From Caecitellus pseudoparvulus (taxonomy: Eukaryota; Bigyra: Bicosoecida), in NCBI GenBank assembly GCA_965644315.1, contig CBFFRQ010000056.1, forward strand, positions 457,423 to 521,422: DNA of 64,000 bases, given 5' to 3'. Shown piece by piece: positions 40,885 to 52,900 of this stretch; position 1 is the stretch's first letter, and each line of letters starts with the position of its first letter. The position numbers were made by a program, and so were the translations under genes. The notes under the pieces are model-generated. The model did not search any database. It was not told where the DNA came from and worked only from the letters and a program-made list of their open reading frames with translations.

Positions 40885-43800
40885 ATGGCAGAGTCTGCCA
40901 TGACGCCCGCAGAGGGCCTGCTTCAGTGGGTGGGTGTCGCTGTGTGCTGCCGCTTCGCCACCACCTGCTTCAGCAACAGCCCACGCTCCTCGCTCCCGTG
41001 CAGCTGAACCAAATGACTGGCACTGAACAAGATAGCTTGAAGGGCTATGCTGATGGGGACTTGTGCCGAGTGATCCTGGAGGATGCGTGAGTTGCGTGTC
41101 GCTGCGCGCCAGCCTTCATTTTCCGCACCCAGTTTCCGTTATGCACAGGTTTGAGGACCAAGTGGACGTTGACGACTTGGAAGACATGGAAGCGTGCTTT
41201 GCATACTTTGATGCGTCTATCAAGGTGCGCTATGCTTGTCTACCTGCCAGCGTGCCTCGAGACGCAAGCCACTGGTGTCACTGGCTTCGCTGCGCAGGCG
41301 GAGGACTTGTCCATCGCCCCGGAGGATGTCACTGCGGACGCCAGTGCTGAGGTCTTGGAAGCCTTCGCTAAGTTCACACTTCTCGCTTGCTTTGCTAGCA
41401 AGAACCGGGTGGAGTATGTGCAGGGCGTCATGCAGCTGCCTCCTGACTGCCAAGAGGCGTTGAAGGCGGTCATCCTCGGCGCCAACCAGCCCTCCAGTCC
41501 CGCTGGAAGCTGCCGCACAGCGGACACTGAGACGTGAGTGGCGCACCCCCATGTTCAACTCCACCCTTCACTGCAGTGCACCGCCTCTTCGCTTCGCTTG
41601 GCGCAGGCCGCACTCCCAACGCACAGCCAGCACGTGTGACTCGGCGGCAGGCAGTGCAGCATCGGGGGACTGCGTGGAATTCCACCCCTACAAGGGCATG
41701 AAGGCCCTGCAGCGCGAGAACGCACAGCTGCGGCAGGAACTCCAAGATGCGCAGGCAGCGCTTGCGGCCGCTCCGCATCACGAGGAGGGTGGGGCCTCGC
41801 TGGAGGCGGTTCAGGCGGGCCTGGACGCGGCCCGGCGAGCAGACGCCGCGGAGCGGGAGGTGGACCAGTTGCGCCGGGAGGTACGCACACTGCGCACCTC
41901 CTTGAACTCAGCGCAGGTGGCGGCAGCCGAGGTGGACGGCTTGAAGGAGCAGCTGGACGTGCTTCGTGCCCAGGCAGCCAAGGCACAGGAAGCTGAAGCC
42001 ACTGTGGCAGCACTGCGAGGGCGCCTGGAAACTGCACAGGAGGCTGCCAAGGCCCAGGCAGAGCTGGAAGGTGCCCATGCGGAGCTGTTGGCGCGGAACG
42101 CGGAGTTGCAGCGGGAGGCGGGCAAGGTGGGCAAGCTGACGCACACTCTGGAGCAGGTCAAGTCCTCCCTGGTGGAGGCGGAGCTGCAGTCCTCGGAGCT
42201 GAGCATGGAGGCGGAGAGTGCCAAGGCCGAGGTGGAGCGCCTGACCGCTGCGCTGGTGGAGGCCACCGCTTCTGCGGCGGCGGGCGGCAGCGGCGCCGTC
42301 AGCGTCGTCTGCGCTGAGGCTCCAGCTCCAGTCGTGGGCAGCAGCCTGGCAGGCGGCGTGTCTGAGTTCAACCCCGCCGTGGCGGCTGAACTGGCGCAGC
42401 TACGAGAGGCCAATGAGAGCTTGAAGGCCATGCTGGACAGCGAGAGTTCCGAGCGCGTGGTGAAGCTAGAGACGCTGCTGGAGAACACACGGAGCCTGCG
42501 GTGGAAATTCGAGTCCAAGTACAAGGAGACAGCGGGGCAGCTGAAGAGCACACAGAGCTCCCTGGAATCGGTCCAAGAGCAGCTGGCCAAGGCCACCGGG
42601 CAGGTGGCGGAGGGTGAAGCCCTCGCAGAGCGGCTGGAAGGCGAGCTGCAGGTGGCCCACAGCAAGCACGCGGCAGTGGTGGCAGACCTCGCTGCGCTGC
42701 AGGCCACCCTGGACCGTGTCAAGACGGATGCAGCAGATGACTGCGCAGCTTTGAGAGGCGAAGTGGAGCGTGTCCGTGCAGATGCCGCAGCGGCAGGGGA
42801 AGCTGCGGCAGCTACCTTGGCACAAGTCAAGGAAGCAGCCGCCCAGGATTCAGCAGCTGCGCAAGCTGAGTTGCGGCAGCTGCGTGAGCAGGTGGTGGCG
42901 GAGTTGGAGGCGGCCAATGCCCAAGCCAACGCGGAGGTGGCGCGTGTGGAGGCTGAGCTGGCCGCGGCCAAGCAGGCCCACACAGAGGCGCAGAGCATGG
43001 CAGATGAGGAGGCCGCAGTGCGAGCAGCCCAGGCGCAGGAGCAGCTGTGTGCCATGCGCGAGGAGGCTGCTGCTCGGCTGGCCGAGGCGGAGGCCAGTTT
43101 CCAGGCACAGTTGGCTGCACAAGGCGAGGCCATGGCTGCGTACCAGGCCCAGCATCAGGTCAGCACGGAGCAGCACGTGGAGGAGGTAGCTGCTCTGCAG
43201 AGGCAGGCGGAGGAAAGCGCCAGGCGGCTGGAAGGCACGGAAGGTGCCGTGGCGGCGCTGCAGGGAGACTTGGCCACGGCGCGGGAGAAGGTGTCCAAGC
43301 AGGCCGCCCTGATCGAGAGGGGGAAGGAACAGCTGAAGAGTTTGAAGGCGGACAAGGCCAGCCTGGAAAGGAGACTGGGCGAGGTGGTGGCTGCCTCGCA
43401 CAACAGCGAGCAAGCCAGCACTGGGCCCTGGGCAGCTCTGCAGAAGCTGCGCGAGGACCTGAAGTATTACCAGGGCAAGGCACAGGCCAAGGAACAGCAA
43501 GTGCAGCGCTTGGAGCGACACTTCGAGGCCCATGGCTTCAAGTTGAGCGCCCTGGACACGGAGGCCACCCCGCTGGCAGCTGCAGGGGAGACCGGGACCG
43601 GCTCGCGGCGCGTGACACGGTCTGCCGTCGAGGAGGGGGTGTCCAAGGCGGAGCTGGCTGCACAGACCATCCGGCGCCTGGAGAAGGAGGTGTCCAATCT
43701 GAAGGATGCCAAGGTCACCTTGGATCTGCAAGTGGCTGACCTCGAAGCGAAGTGCTACCACCAAGCCAAAGAGCTGGAAGCGGCGCAGACGGCAAAGCAC

Positions 43801-44154
43801 ATCGCAGTGCCGTCGCCGACGCCTCTCCCCGAGGCCACAGCGCCCAAAGCCCAGGAGGCGGCGGCGAGGCCCGTTGCGCCGGCCGCTGGTCCTGCTGGCG
43901 CCGACGCACCAGGTCCCTGTCTGGTGCAAGGCCAGGGAGAGGATGATGACGACGATGAATTCTCTCAGAGCGCCACAGTCTTGCAGCAGGCAGGGCAGCC
44001 GAGCATGGTGGTGAGCCAGCCTGCCACCGTGTCCACAGTGGCTGCGACACGGCAGAGAACTGCTCGCACGGCGCGGTCCAGCACCTACGCCCGGGGCAAC
44101 AAGCGCGTGGTGGGCAGGCGGAAGGCTCTGGGGGCGAGGTCCACCAACACGTGA
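40885..44154 (+). CDS. HOOK-like coiled-coil protein (dynein adaptor type)
   Basis: Five exons, 40885-40929, 41004-41086, 41149-41224, 41298-41533 and 41607-44154, join in frame to 995 residues. The first 150 residues fit the HOOK/CCDC88 N-terminal domain (a calponin-homology fold): GLLQWLNQM, ADGDLCRVILED, and the hallmark TLLACFASKNRVEYVQGVMQLP near 41385-41450, which matches the ACAVQCENKE(E)YI block of the family. This domain binds dynein light intermediate chain in animals and fungi. The remainder is a nearly continuous coiled coil of about 650 residues, then a disordered acidic patch (GEDDDDDEF) and a basic C-terminus. It is longer than animal HOOKs (about 720), so a CCDC88-like relation is also possible. 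Confidence 0.7.
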
Positions 44155-44167
44155 GTCACTGTGGGCA

Positions 44168-44175
44168 AATGCATT
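44168..44175. terminator. AATGCATT palindrome between convergent genes
   Basis: Second exact copy of the octamer, centred in the 40-bp gap between the stops of the HOOK-like gene and the PPR gene: 14 bp from one and 20 bp from the other. Confidence 0.5.
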
Positions 44176-44194
44176 GCTGCAGTGGCCCGCTTGC

Positions 44195-46665
44195 CTACCG
44201 CTCAGCGTCAGCCTCACGCTCCCAGGGGTAGTCCTTGACATCTGCGCCGCCCAGGCGAGCCATGCTGCCCACCTCCTCCACCTGGGCAGCAGCCTTCTCC
44301 AGGCGTGCCTCCGTCTCGGCGAAGTCTTCAGGCAAGTAGGGCGCTCCGTACAGTGCAGAGTCCTTGTCCCACTTCGACGCCGTGCGGCGCTGGGTGCCCG
44401 GCGGCGGGAACGACGCCACGATGTCCCGGATGTCACTGGCGTTGATGGCCTTGGAGTCGAACATGCCTGCTGTGGCCATGTGTGACTCCACCCGGCGAGC
44501 CTCGTCGTACATGCCCGCCTCAACGACGGCATTGAAGACATCGCACAGCCGGGCGGCGTCAGGGACAACGGGTCCCCCGAACCACTTCGGGTGGGCCATA
44601 GAGGTATAGACGTCCCACACCGTGTCGGCGTCCACTGAGGGGGCAGCCAGGAAGCCGTCCAGCAGGGCGTGCCAGGTGTCCTGGGAGATGGCCACGACGC
44701 TGTGCAAGCGCATGGCCGACCACAGCAGGTGCAGGGGTGCAGCGGAGCGGCTGGCTGCTGCGCCAGTGATGAGGACTCGGAACACCGTGTCTGAGGGGCG
44801 CAGCTGGGCATGGCGCATGCGGTTAAACCAGTGGAATGCACGTTGGATGTCCCCTTCTGCCACGGCGGCTGCCATGAGCGGTGTGTAGCAGTGGATGTCC
44901 ACGGCCCCCGCCAAGTCTGCGTTGCTGGCCATGGCGCTGAACGCAGCTTCGGCAGCCTCCACATTCCCCAGCACTCCAGCCGCCTTCAGGGCTAGCTTGA
45001 AGGTTTCGGCTGTGAACTCCCCCCGCCGCGTAAGGACATCTTCCAAGACCACTGCGAAGACCTCCGCGGAGCCAGCCGACGCAGCAGCATCCAGTGCGAT
45101 GTGCGTGGCGATGTAGTCCGGCACAGTGCTCTGCCCACGCACGTGGTCCCACAGGCTGAAAACTGTCAGCAGGTCCTTCGCGCGGTATGCCTGCAGCATG
45201 CGGAAGTGGTGGGGCTTGTACGCTCGAGAGTGGGCCAGGGAGCCTGGGAGGGGTGCCGCCGCCTCCTGCTGCGCCTGCAGCTCAGCGCCACCGGGCACGT
45301 AGTCTGCTGCCACCAGGACGTCGTCCAACTCCCCAGCGACACCACTAGAACCGGACGCGCCTTGCATGCCTTTCTGCAGGTGCTCCGTCTTGTGGTCCCG
45401 GAACAGGGGCCAGTTGTCCTCCTGGTCCTCGGGGTCCGACATGTAGTCTGAGTCGTTAGGGTCTGTGATGGGTGGCCTGAAGTTGGGGTCTCGCGGCCAG
45501 GACTCCCCGTCCACCTCCTCCACTGCTGCCGCCAAGCTACGAGCGCCTGCCAGGTCAGCATCCTCCTCCCCGTCCTCTTCACCCTGCCCATGTGGTGCAG
45601 CAGCAGCCTCTGCGCCCGGGCTGGAGGCAGCGACTGTGGAGGCATCACTGGCATCGTGTGCGGCGGTCAGGGCCGACTTGGGCAGGCGCCACTCGCCGGA
45701 GACGGCTGGGAAGGCGGTCTGCCCCAGCAGGCGTTGGGTCGTGTCGTCCACCTTGCTCGCCTCTGTCAGCAGCGGCAGCAGCAGCCCACGCAGGGCAGCG
45801 GTCTGCTCTGGTGTCTGCTGGGAAGCCTCGACATCTGCTGGCAGGCTGGACAGGTCGATGTTCAGGGTCGTGTCCTCAGGCCCGCTGCCATCAGCGGCCT
45901 CCTGCAGGGCGCCGGCGAAATCCTCCACAACGCCCTCTCCCTGCAGCAGGGATGCCCAAAAGTCACCCTTGGAAAGCTCTGCGTCGACAAGCTTCTTGAA
46001 AGTGCGTTCCTGCTCCTTGTTCACGAGGGGGTCGCCGCGAAGGTAGCGCTCTGCAGAGGTGGGAGAGACGTGCCGTGCGTGTGTGCGGAAATAGCGTGCC
46101 TGCGCCAGCGGTCTAAACACTCACCAAAGTCCGCCACCAGGCGCGGGTGAGCGCGCGTGGCCTCCTCCAGAGTGAACACACCAGCAAGCATGTCGCTGGT
46201 ATCTACCCCCACTGCCGCAGCGGCACTCTCCAAGTCCATCGCACCACCCGGCACAGGAGGGTCCGCAGTGAACATGGCCGGGTCTTGTCCGTAATGCTGG
46301 CGCACCTTCCAGCCATCGTAGCTCACTTTGCTGCCATGGGGTGCCCCACCTTGTGCTGCTTGTGCCTCGTAGTACCCAGCGTGGTGTGGCTTCAGCTCCT
46401 CCGGCACAATGGTGGCTTCCACCGCAGCATCAGTGCTGTCACTGGCGTGGGAGCCTGCCAGCACCTGGGCAGCCTCGGACGCCGCCTGGCCTGCTGCCGC
46501 CTCCTCTGCAGCTGCTGCAAGCTCCTCAGCCAGCATGCTCTCCACACTGGCCTTGGAGGCTGCGAACTCGGCAGCAATCGTGGAGGCCGCGCGGCTCAAG
46601 CCCGCCAGCGCCTTGCCAGCTGGGCGGCCAGCCCTGAGCTGCAGAGCCCCCAGCATGGCTGACAT
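44195..46665 (-). CDS. PPR-like organellar RNA-binding protein
   Basis: Two exons, 46665-46125 and 46050-44195, join in frame to 798 residues. The N-terminus (MSAMLGALQLRAGRPAGKALAGLSRAAST) is a likely mitochondrial presequence, rich in Arg, Ala and Ser without acids. The middle is acidic and low in complexity. From about residue 415 there are helical-pair repeats of PPR type, for example ETFKLALKAAGVLGNVEAAEAAFSAM, HCYTPLMAAAVAEGDIQRAFHWFNRM and TVFRVLITGAAASRSAAPLHLLWSAM, roughly 35 residues each with small residues at helix A. A role in mitochondrial RNA processing or translation follows from the family. The intron at 46124-46051 is needed to join the presequence to the body. Confidence 0.7.
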
Positions 46666-46789
46666 GGATGAGGCGGCGAGCGGGTGAAGGCTGCCGGGAA
46701 GCGTACTGCAGCGAATATGCCGTGGCGGGGCGGGGTCTGAGTGGGTTGGATTGTTGTGTTGCGGGCCGCATGATGTGCCGGCGGCGCCG

Positions 46790-49448
46790 TCACTCCTCCC
46801 CCGCACTGTCCATGTCGTACAGCTGCGCCATCACCTTGCGGGCCACGGCATCTGGTGGCGGGGGCCCGGTTCGAACCCGTTTGGCTGCCCGACGCCGCTG
46901 CCTGCTCCCCTCATCCTTCACCTGGTTCTCCATGTCCACCAGCACCGCCACGAGCGCCTGGCTCGGCAGTCCTTTCATGCTCGCCTTCACACTGGCTGCC
47001 TCTGTGTTCAGCACCAGCAGCACGCAGCCTTGCAAGGGCAACTCCAGCCGCAGCACCTCATTGCGCTCCTCCAAGTCCTTGTACAGCAGCCGGAAACCCG
47101 CCTCCTGGTGGGGGCCCTCTTCTGGGCGCAGGCGCCAGTGCTGCTTCAGGAGCTTGTGGCCTTTGCGGGGGCGAGGCCACCAGCGCTTCACTGCCTGGGC
47201 GTCCACGCGGGAACCCACTGGAAATCGAACACGGGAGGGAATCACGAGCTTGCTGTGCTCTGGCACGCCAGACACGGGCTTCCACAAACAGCTGAACGTG
47301 GCTGTCTGGTGGTGGCTCCCGCTGAATCCAAGTGTCTCAGCAGCCACTTGGCTGCGTGGCTGGGACGTCAGGCAGGCCACGTTGCTGGCGTGCCCCCCCC
47401 CCACCAGGACTCAACAAGGACGACGAGCCAGCCATGAATGGGTCGTACTGCTTGAGGGGAGGGGACGTAATGGCCGAAGCCGCCTCAGCTCCCCCTGCGC
47501 TGGCCTTGCCCAAGAACTGCGGGAGTTGGTGGCGCACCGCCTCCAGAGGCACATGGATGTCAAAGCCTTCCATAAGGCGGTATGCAATCATACCCGGCTG
47601 GCTCGGCAGCTCTGGCATGGGCACACCTGGCGGCAAGGTCATCTGCCGAGGCCGGGGAGGGGGAGGCGGCTCAACTGACGGCTTGTAGGGCGTCCTTTCG
47701 CGCTGCTTCGGCATCCGTGGGGAACGGTACTGAAACCTGTGGCTGGGAGATCCGAACACACCGTGTACATCCACATCTGCACCGCCTGAATCAAGAACTG
47801 GCCCTGCCAAGGATCCCCCGCCGTCGCCCCAGGCATGCTGCCTGGCCCCCTGAGTCGGAAGGCCGACGCTGGACGCCGTGGGCCCACCCAGAACAGGAAC
47901 GTAGTTGGACGAGGGCCTTGCTGGGGACTCGCCAGCGAACGAGGCACCCCCCCCGAAATCGAACTCCCCAGCGTCTGCTTCGGCCAGCACAGGCGTGGCA
48001 TGTTTGGACTGCCCCGCCCTGCGTTGCTGACTGGCACCATACCCCCCGACCCTGCTCCCGCCCTGCCGGCTGACTGACTGCCTCGAAGGCACTTGCACAT
48101 CATTCCAAGCTTGTCTACCGGACGAAGCTAGTCGGGGATCTGCCTTGGGTGGTGCTTGATTCGTCGCACGGGCACCGCCGCCCCCACCGAAGTCAAACTC
48201 ATCACCGGAGTCCCCGCCGCCGCCGCCACCTGACGGCGCACCCACACTCCCGCCCCCACCATACCCTCGACCGCCCACGCTGGGCGCCGCCGCTGGTGCT
48301 CGTGCAGGCTTGCTGCTGTGGGATGGCGCAGGTGCGCCGCCGCCCCCACCGAAGTCAAACACGTCACCCGAGTCCCCACCGCCCCCGCCCCCGCCACCTG
48401 ACGGCGCACCCACACTCCCGCCCCCACCATACCCTCGACCGCCCACGCTGGGCGCCGCCGCTGGTGCTCGTGCAGGCTTGCTGCTGTGGGATGGCGCAGG
48501 TGCGCCGCCGCCCCCACCGAAGTCAAACTCGTCACCGGAGTCCCCACCGCCCCCGCCCCCGCCACCTGACGGCGCACCCACACTCCCGCCCCCACCATAC
48601 CCTCGACCGCCCACGCTGGGCGCCGCCGCTGGTGCTCGTGCAGGCTTGCTGCTGTGGGATGGCGCAGGTGCGCCGCCGCCCCCACCGAAGTCAAACTCGT
48701 CACCGGAGTCCCCACCGCCCCCGCCCCCGCCACCTGACGGCGCACCCACACTCCTGCCCCCACCATACCCTCGACCGCCCACGCTGGGCGCCGCCGCTGG
48801 TGCTCGTGCAGGCTTGCTGCTGTGGGATGGCGCAGGTGCGCCGCCGCCCCCACCGAAGTCAAACTCATCACCGGAGTCCCCGCCGCCGCCGCCACCTGAC
48901 GGCGCACCCACACTCCCGCCCCCACCATACCCTCGACCGCCCACGCTGGGCGCCGCCGCTGGTGCTCGTGCAGGCTTGCTGCTGTGGGATGGCGCAGGTG
49001 CGCCGCCGCCCCCACCGAAGTCAAACTCATCACCGGAGTCCCCACCGCCCCCGCCCCCGCCACCTGACGGCGCACCCACACTCCCGCCCCCACCATACCC
49101 TCGACCGCCCACGCTGGGCGCCGCCGCTGGTGCTCGTGCAGGCTTGCTGCTGTGGGATGGCGCAGGTGCGCCGCCGCCCCCACCGAAGTCAAACTCATCA
49201 CCGGAGTCCCCGCCGCCCCCGCCGCCGCCACCTGACGGCGCAGCAGGCTGCACCACCTGAGATTCAAGCTGTCGTTGTTGCACTGCACCAGATGTCAACC
49301 ATGCCGGCGTGATATCCCGCCGTTGATTCGGTCTGCGTCGGATTGCCGCCTGCACCAGTGAGGAGCGCAAGCGTTGCAAAGCCCATAGGGAGAAATCAAG
49401 GCAGCGCAGCACGAAAATATCCCGGCCCAGAGTAGGATTACGTACCAT
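46790..49448 (-). CDS. Gly-rich protein with 56-residue repeats carrying DSGDEFDFG motifs
   Basis: Two exons, 49448-47405 and 47301-46790, give 851 residues. After about 70 residues come six and a part copies of a 56-residue unit containing DSGDEFDFGGGGG, SHSSKPARAPAAAPSVGGRGYGGG. A further EFDFGGGASF outside the array shows that the acidic-Phe motif was there before the array expanded. Acidic EFDF-type motifs are used elsewhere to bind ear domains of clathrin adaptors, which is one possible role here. The non-repetitive C-terminal 250 residues (IAYRLMEGFDIHVPLEAVRHQLPQF, and after the intron VKRWWPR...LNTEAASVKASMKGLPSQALVAVLVDMENQ) look globular but are not recognised. The next minus-strand gene starts 125 bp downstream. 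Confidence 0.6.
48169..49238 (-). repeat. Coding minisatellite, about 162-168-bp unit
   Basis: Six complete units of 54-56 codons and a seventh partial one. Unit length varies only in the poly-Gly run (6 or 8 Gly), always in whole codons. Single-unit variants include GGGRSVG in unit 3 and DVFDF in unit 6 (counted from the start of the protein). Units are otherwise almost identical at the DNA level, so the array is young or homogenised. Confidence 0.9.
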
Positions 49449-49968
49449 GCAATAAATTTACTGAAGTCATGCGAGTTGGACGGCTTGCTGTGGTGTGCTG
49501 TAGCTGTTGGTTTCGCCTTCGCTATCTCCGCTTGGGCTTCGCAGGCAAGCGCCACCCCCACTTCGCCAGGCTGGAATGCAATGGAAACAGGAGGAGGAGT
49601 CACAGGAGAAAAGCATGGATTCTGAAGGCTCAGGGGGACTTGACAGAGTGTTTGATTTGCTGGGATACGGTCTCGCCTGTGAGCTGCAGGGCTCGTGCCG
49701 ACGCAATCGTTGCTGAGGGACGGGGTGGCAGGCGCACAGACAGGCTGGAACAGCAGCATGAGGCACACACTCCCAAAGTCTCCATGCAATTTTCGGTGCT
49801 TCACTGCGCCAGGTACGGCTCACACATGCGTGCGCAAGGCGTCGATGTGCTGGCACCACACTTTTTCGAAGGCGAATTCCGCATTTCACATCAAGCCGGT
49901 TCAACTGTCGCCCCCTGCCTCACCTGGACAGACTTCTCGGGGGATATCCCAAGAGCTCACTAATAGCC
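49449..49968. promoter_or_regulatory. Divergent region between the Gly-rich gene and MIPEP
   Basis: 520 bp between two outward-facing starts. It is lower in GC than the coding flanks, with an AATAAATTTACT stretch near 49451. I see no supported gene or ncRNA. Confidence 0.35.
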
Positions 49969-52900
49969 ATGATCTCTGCAAGCAGGATGCCGGCAGTGCC
50001 AGCATCTTGGCGTGGCAGGGTGTCATCGGTGGCATTGCGGTGCTTCGCCAGCTCCCCTGGGCTCTTGGGGTTGCCGTGGTTGCACAAGCCTGCCGACCTA
50101 CAGGCGGCATCTGCCGCAGCAGTTGAGATGTGTGATGCGCTGACCATGCCTCTGCACGCCCTTGCAGCAGCGCCTCCACCTAAAGCAGTGCGCAAGCCCG
50201 GCGCTTTCTCCGGCTTCGAAGACGATGTCAGCGCTCGGGTGTCCGCCGCCACCTGCGCCATCGCGGACGCCGACCCGCAGCGTGTGGCTGCGACGGTGGA
50301 CGCCATTTCAGATGTGCTGTGCAGGGTGGTAGACGTGGCCGAGGTGGTGCGGACGCAGCATGACGACCCCAAGTGGCGCCGCGTCGCAACGGAAGCACAC
50401 GGGCTGCTGTCGCAGCGCATCAACGCACTGAACGCTGACCGGGGTCTGTTCTTGGCCCTGGACCGCGCTCTGCGTATTGATGCAGGGAAGTTTGCGGGTT
50501 CCTTGACCCCCGAGGCGCGTCACGTCGTTCGTGCGTTGCTCACCGAGTCACTGCTGGGAGGGCATTCCCTGCCCACTCCACAGCGCAAGCAGCTGTTGGA
50601 AGCCCTCACAGAGGCGCAGCAGCTGGCCACGGCATACTACAACACACTGCATGGCATTGTGACAGAGTTTGAGCTGCCCGACGTGAACGCTCTGCGGGAC
50701 TTGCCTGCCGCAGCGTTGGCTAACAACCCCGCTGCCGGCGCGCTGCTCAGGGGCGGCGCCTCGGGACCCGTCACTCTGCCTGGAGACGATGGCTTGGCGC
50801 ACGCCATCGTGGCACACTGTCGCTCCAGCCCTGCTCGGGCGGCGGCGTGGGTGGCCCTGAACCCCAAGGGCAGCACAGCCCAGAAAGTGCTGGAGCGCCT
50901 GGCCGAGGTGCGGCATGGCCTGGCGCGCACCCTGGGCCTGCGTAGTTTCCTGGACTACGCCTTCCACACCCGGGTGGCCAGGGCACCGGAGGACGTGTTG
51001 CTCACACTGCACTCCCTGTCAGCCAAGTTGTCGCCCTTGGCACAGCGGGAGTTGCGCGACATGGGGCTGTGCCTTGACGAGTCGCGGGGAGACGACGTCC
51101 GCCCGGCAATGGCGCCATGGGACATCCAGCACGCATCAGGTCGAGCAGCATCCAAAGCAGTGCAGGCAGCAGCGGCAGACGTCTCCTCCTACCTGTCCCT
51201 GGCCTCCGTGTTGCACGGCATCCGACTGGTGTCCCACCGTGTCCTGGGTGTGGCCTTGGTGCCCGTGCCCACGACAGCCACGGAGGTGTGGGACGGCGGG
51301 CAGGGCTCTGTGCGCAAGTTCGCGGCCGTGGACGTCGAGAGCAAGGCGTTTCTGGGCCTGCTGCTCATTGACCCGGTGGCCCGGGCCAGCAAGTTGTCCG
51401 GCGCGGCGCACTTCGTCGTGCGCTGTGGGCACGCACCATATGCTGGGCAGACCCTGGCTGACCCGCCCGGCACAGCGGGGCCCGTGTGGAGGCGCTTCCC
51501 ATGGGGTGACGGCGATGTGCACCTGCCAGCGGACCAGGGGGCGGCAGTGCCTCCGTCAACTTCCGCCGCTTTGGCTGGCGTATTGCACTCCGGCGCCCAG
51601 TGGCCGGGCGGTCTGGGAGACATGGAGGAGGTGGCGGCACAGGCCGCCCAGGAAACTGCAGCTTGGGCCGATGGGGAAGAGTACGTGCCCCCCATCGTGG
51701 CTGTGTCTGCCAGTGTCGTGCCATGGGCAGACCATGAGGAGGCGGTGCGCCTGCACGACTCCGAGGTGCACCACCCGCAGCCGGAGGGGGGGACAACCCC
51801 TCGTGGTGGTGCTGCATGGGGCTGGCTTGGCAAGCTGGTGGGCAGCACAGACGACGGGGACGTCTCGCCAGGGCAGGATGCTGTGTCTGCCGCGGTGCGT
51901 CCGTACATCGACGCAGCGGATGTGGCGAACCCGCCGAAGTGGGGTGACGCCACCAGTGCCGCCGATGCCGCAATCACGGTGCAGGCGGGGCGCGCCGAGA
52001 CACTGTTCCATGAAGCTGGCCACGCCCTGCACTCGCTGCTGTCCCACACTCGCTACCAACACTTGAACGGGACACGGTGCCCGCTGGACTTCGTGGAGCT
52101 GCCCTCGCACCTGTTCGAGTACTGGTTCCGGGAGCCACAGTGCATGGCGGAGTGGGCGTGCAAACCCGACGGCACCAGCATGCCCTTGCAGCTGGCTCAC
52201 CGCCTGAAGGTTGCGAGGGCAGGTTTCAGCGCTCAGGACATGCAGAGCACCCTGGTGCAGGCGCTGACGGACTTGGCGCTGTTCTCCCACAACCCAGCTG
52301 CCGTGGCGGCGTCCCGCTGGGACCCTGACACGGGCAAAGTGTGCTACCCTGAGCCCGGACAGGAGCTGGGCGCTCTACGAGAAGCGGTGCATGCGGCAGT
52401 GGTGCGCAGCGTGGCGGGCGGGGCGTTGGCGGAGAGTGAGGGGGCCGCCGTGGCAGGTGCGCTGGGCGTGCCCACCAGCATGCAGGCGCCGACAGGCTCG
52501 GCAGCGGGCCGTACCCCGCCACCGAGCTGGGTGACGGGGGACATTCCCCCCACTGCGGGGCAGCTGGTGGCTGGACCGGAGGGGACCCAGCCCCCGGAGG
52601 TACCCTCATCCCTCCTTCACGCCGCAGTGCTGGGCCTGCACTCGGAGACGGCACATGTGCCCGGCACGGCGCCACACGTAGGCTATGCGCACGCAGTCAA
52701 CTACGGCGGCGGCTACTACACGTATGTGTACGCCCGCCTTATGGCAGCGGCGGTGTGGGCCAAGCTGTTCAAGCGGGACGCGTGGAGCGCCACTGGCGGC
52801 GCCCAGTGGCGGCGGCTGCTTCAGCGCACGGGGCAGGTTCCGGCAGAGGAGGCCCTTGCGGAGGTGCTGGGGTTCGACCCTTTTCTGGAGCCCCAGGCGC

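Noticed and set aside
44150-44160. Perfect donor-like ACGTGAGT at the HOOK-like stop codon
   Set aside because: A further exon would have to cross the opposing PPR gene, and an AATGCATT element follows 14 bp later, so TGA is taken as the real stop.
46860-46885. GGTTCGAACCC, a tRNA B-box look-alike
   Set aside because: No T-arm stem, A box, or acceptor stem can be formed around it, and it lies in the coding region of the Gly-rich gene.
47217-47244. Possible 28-nt intron (GTGATT...TTCCAG) in the Gly-rich gene
   Set aside because: With the intron at 47404-47302 placed in phase, the frame runs through this stretch without it.
48310-49260. Plus-strand Pro-rich and Arg/His-rich open frames across the 48-49 kb repeat
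   Set aside because: They mirror the minisatellite in other frames. The minus-strand frame is continuous with non-repetitive globular sequence and a proper intron, the others are not.
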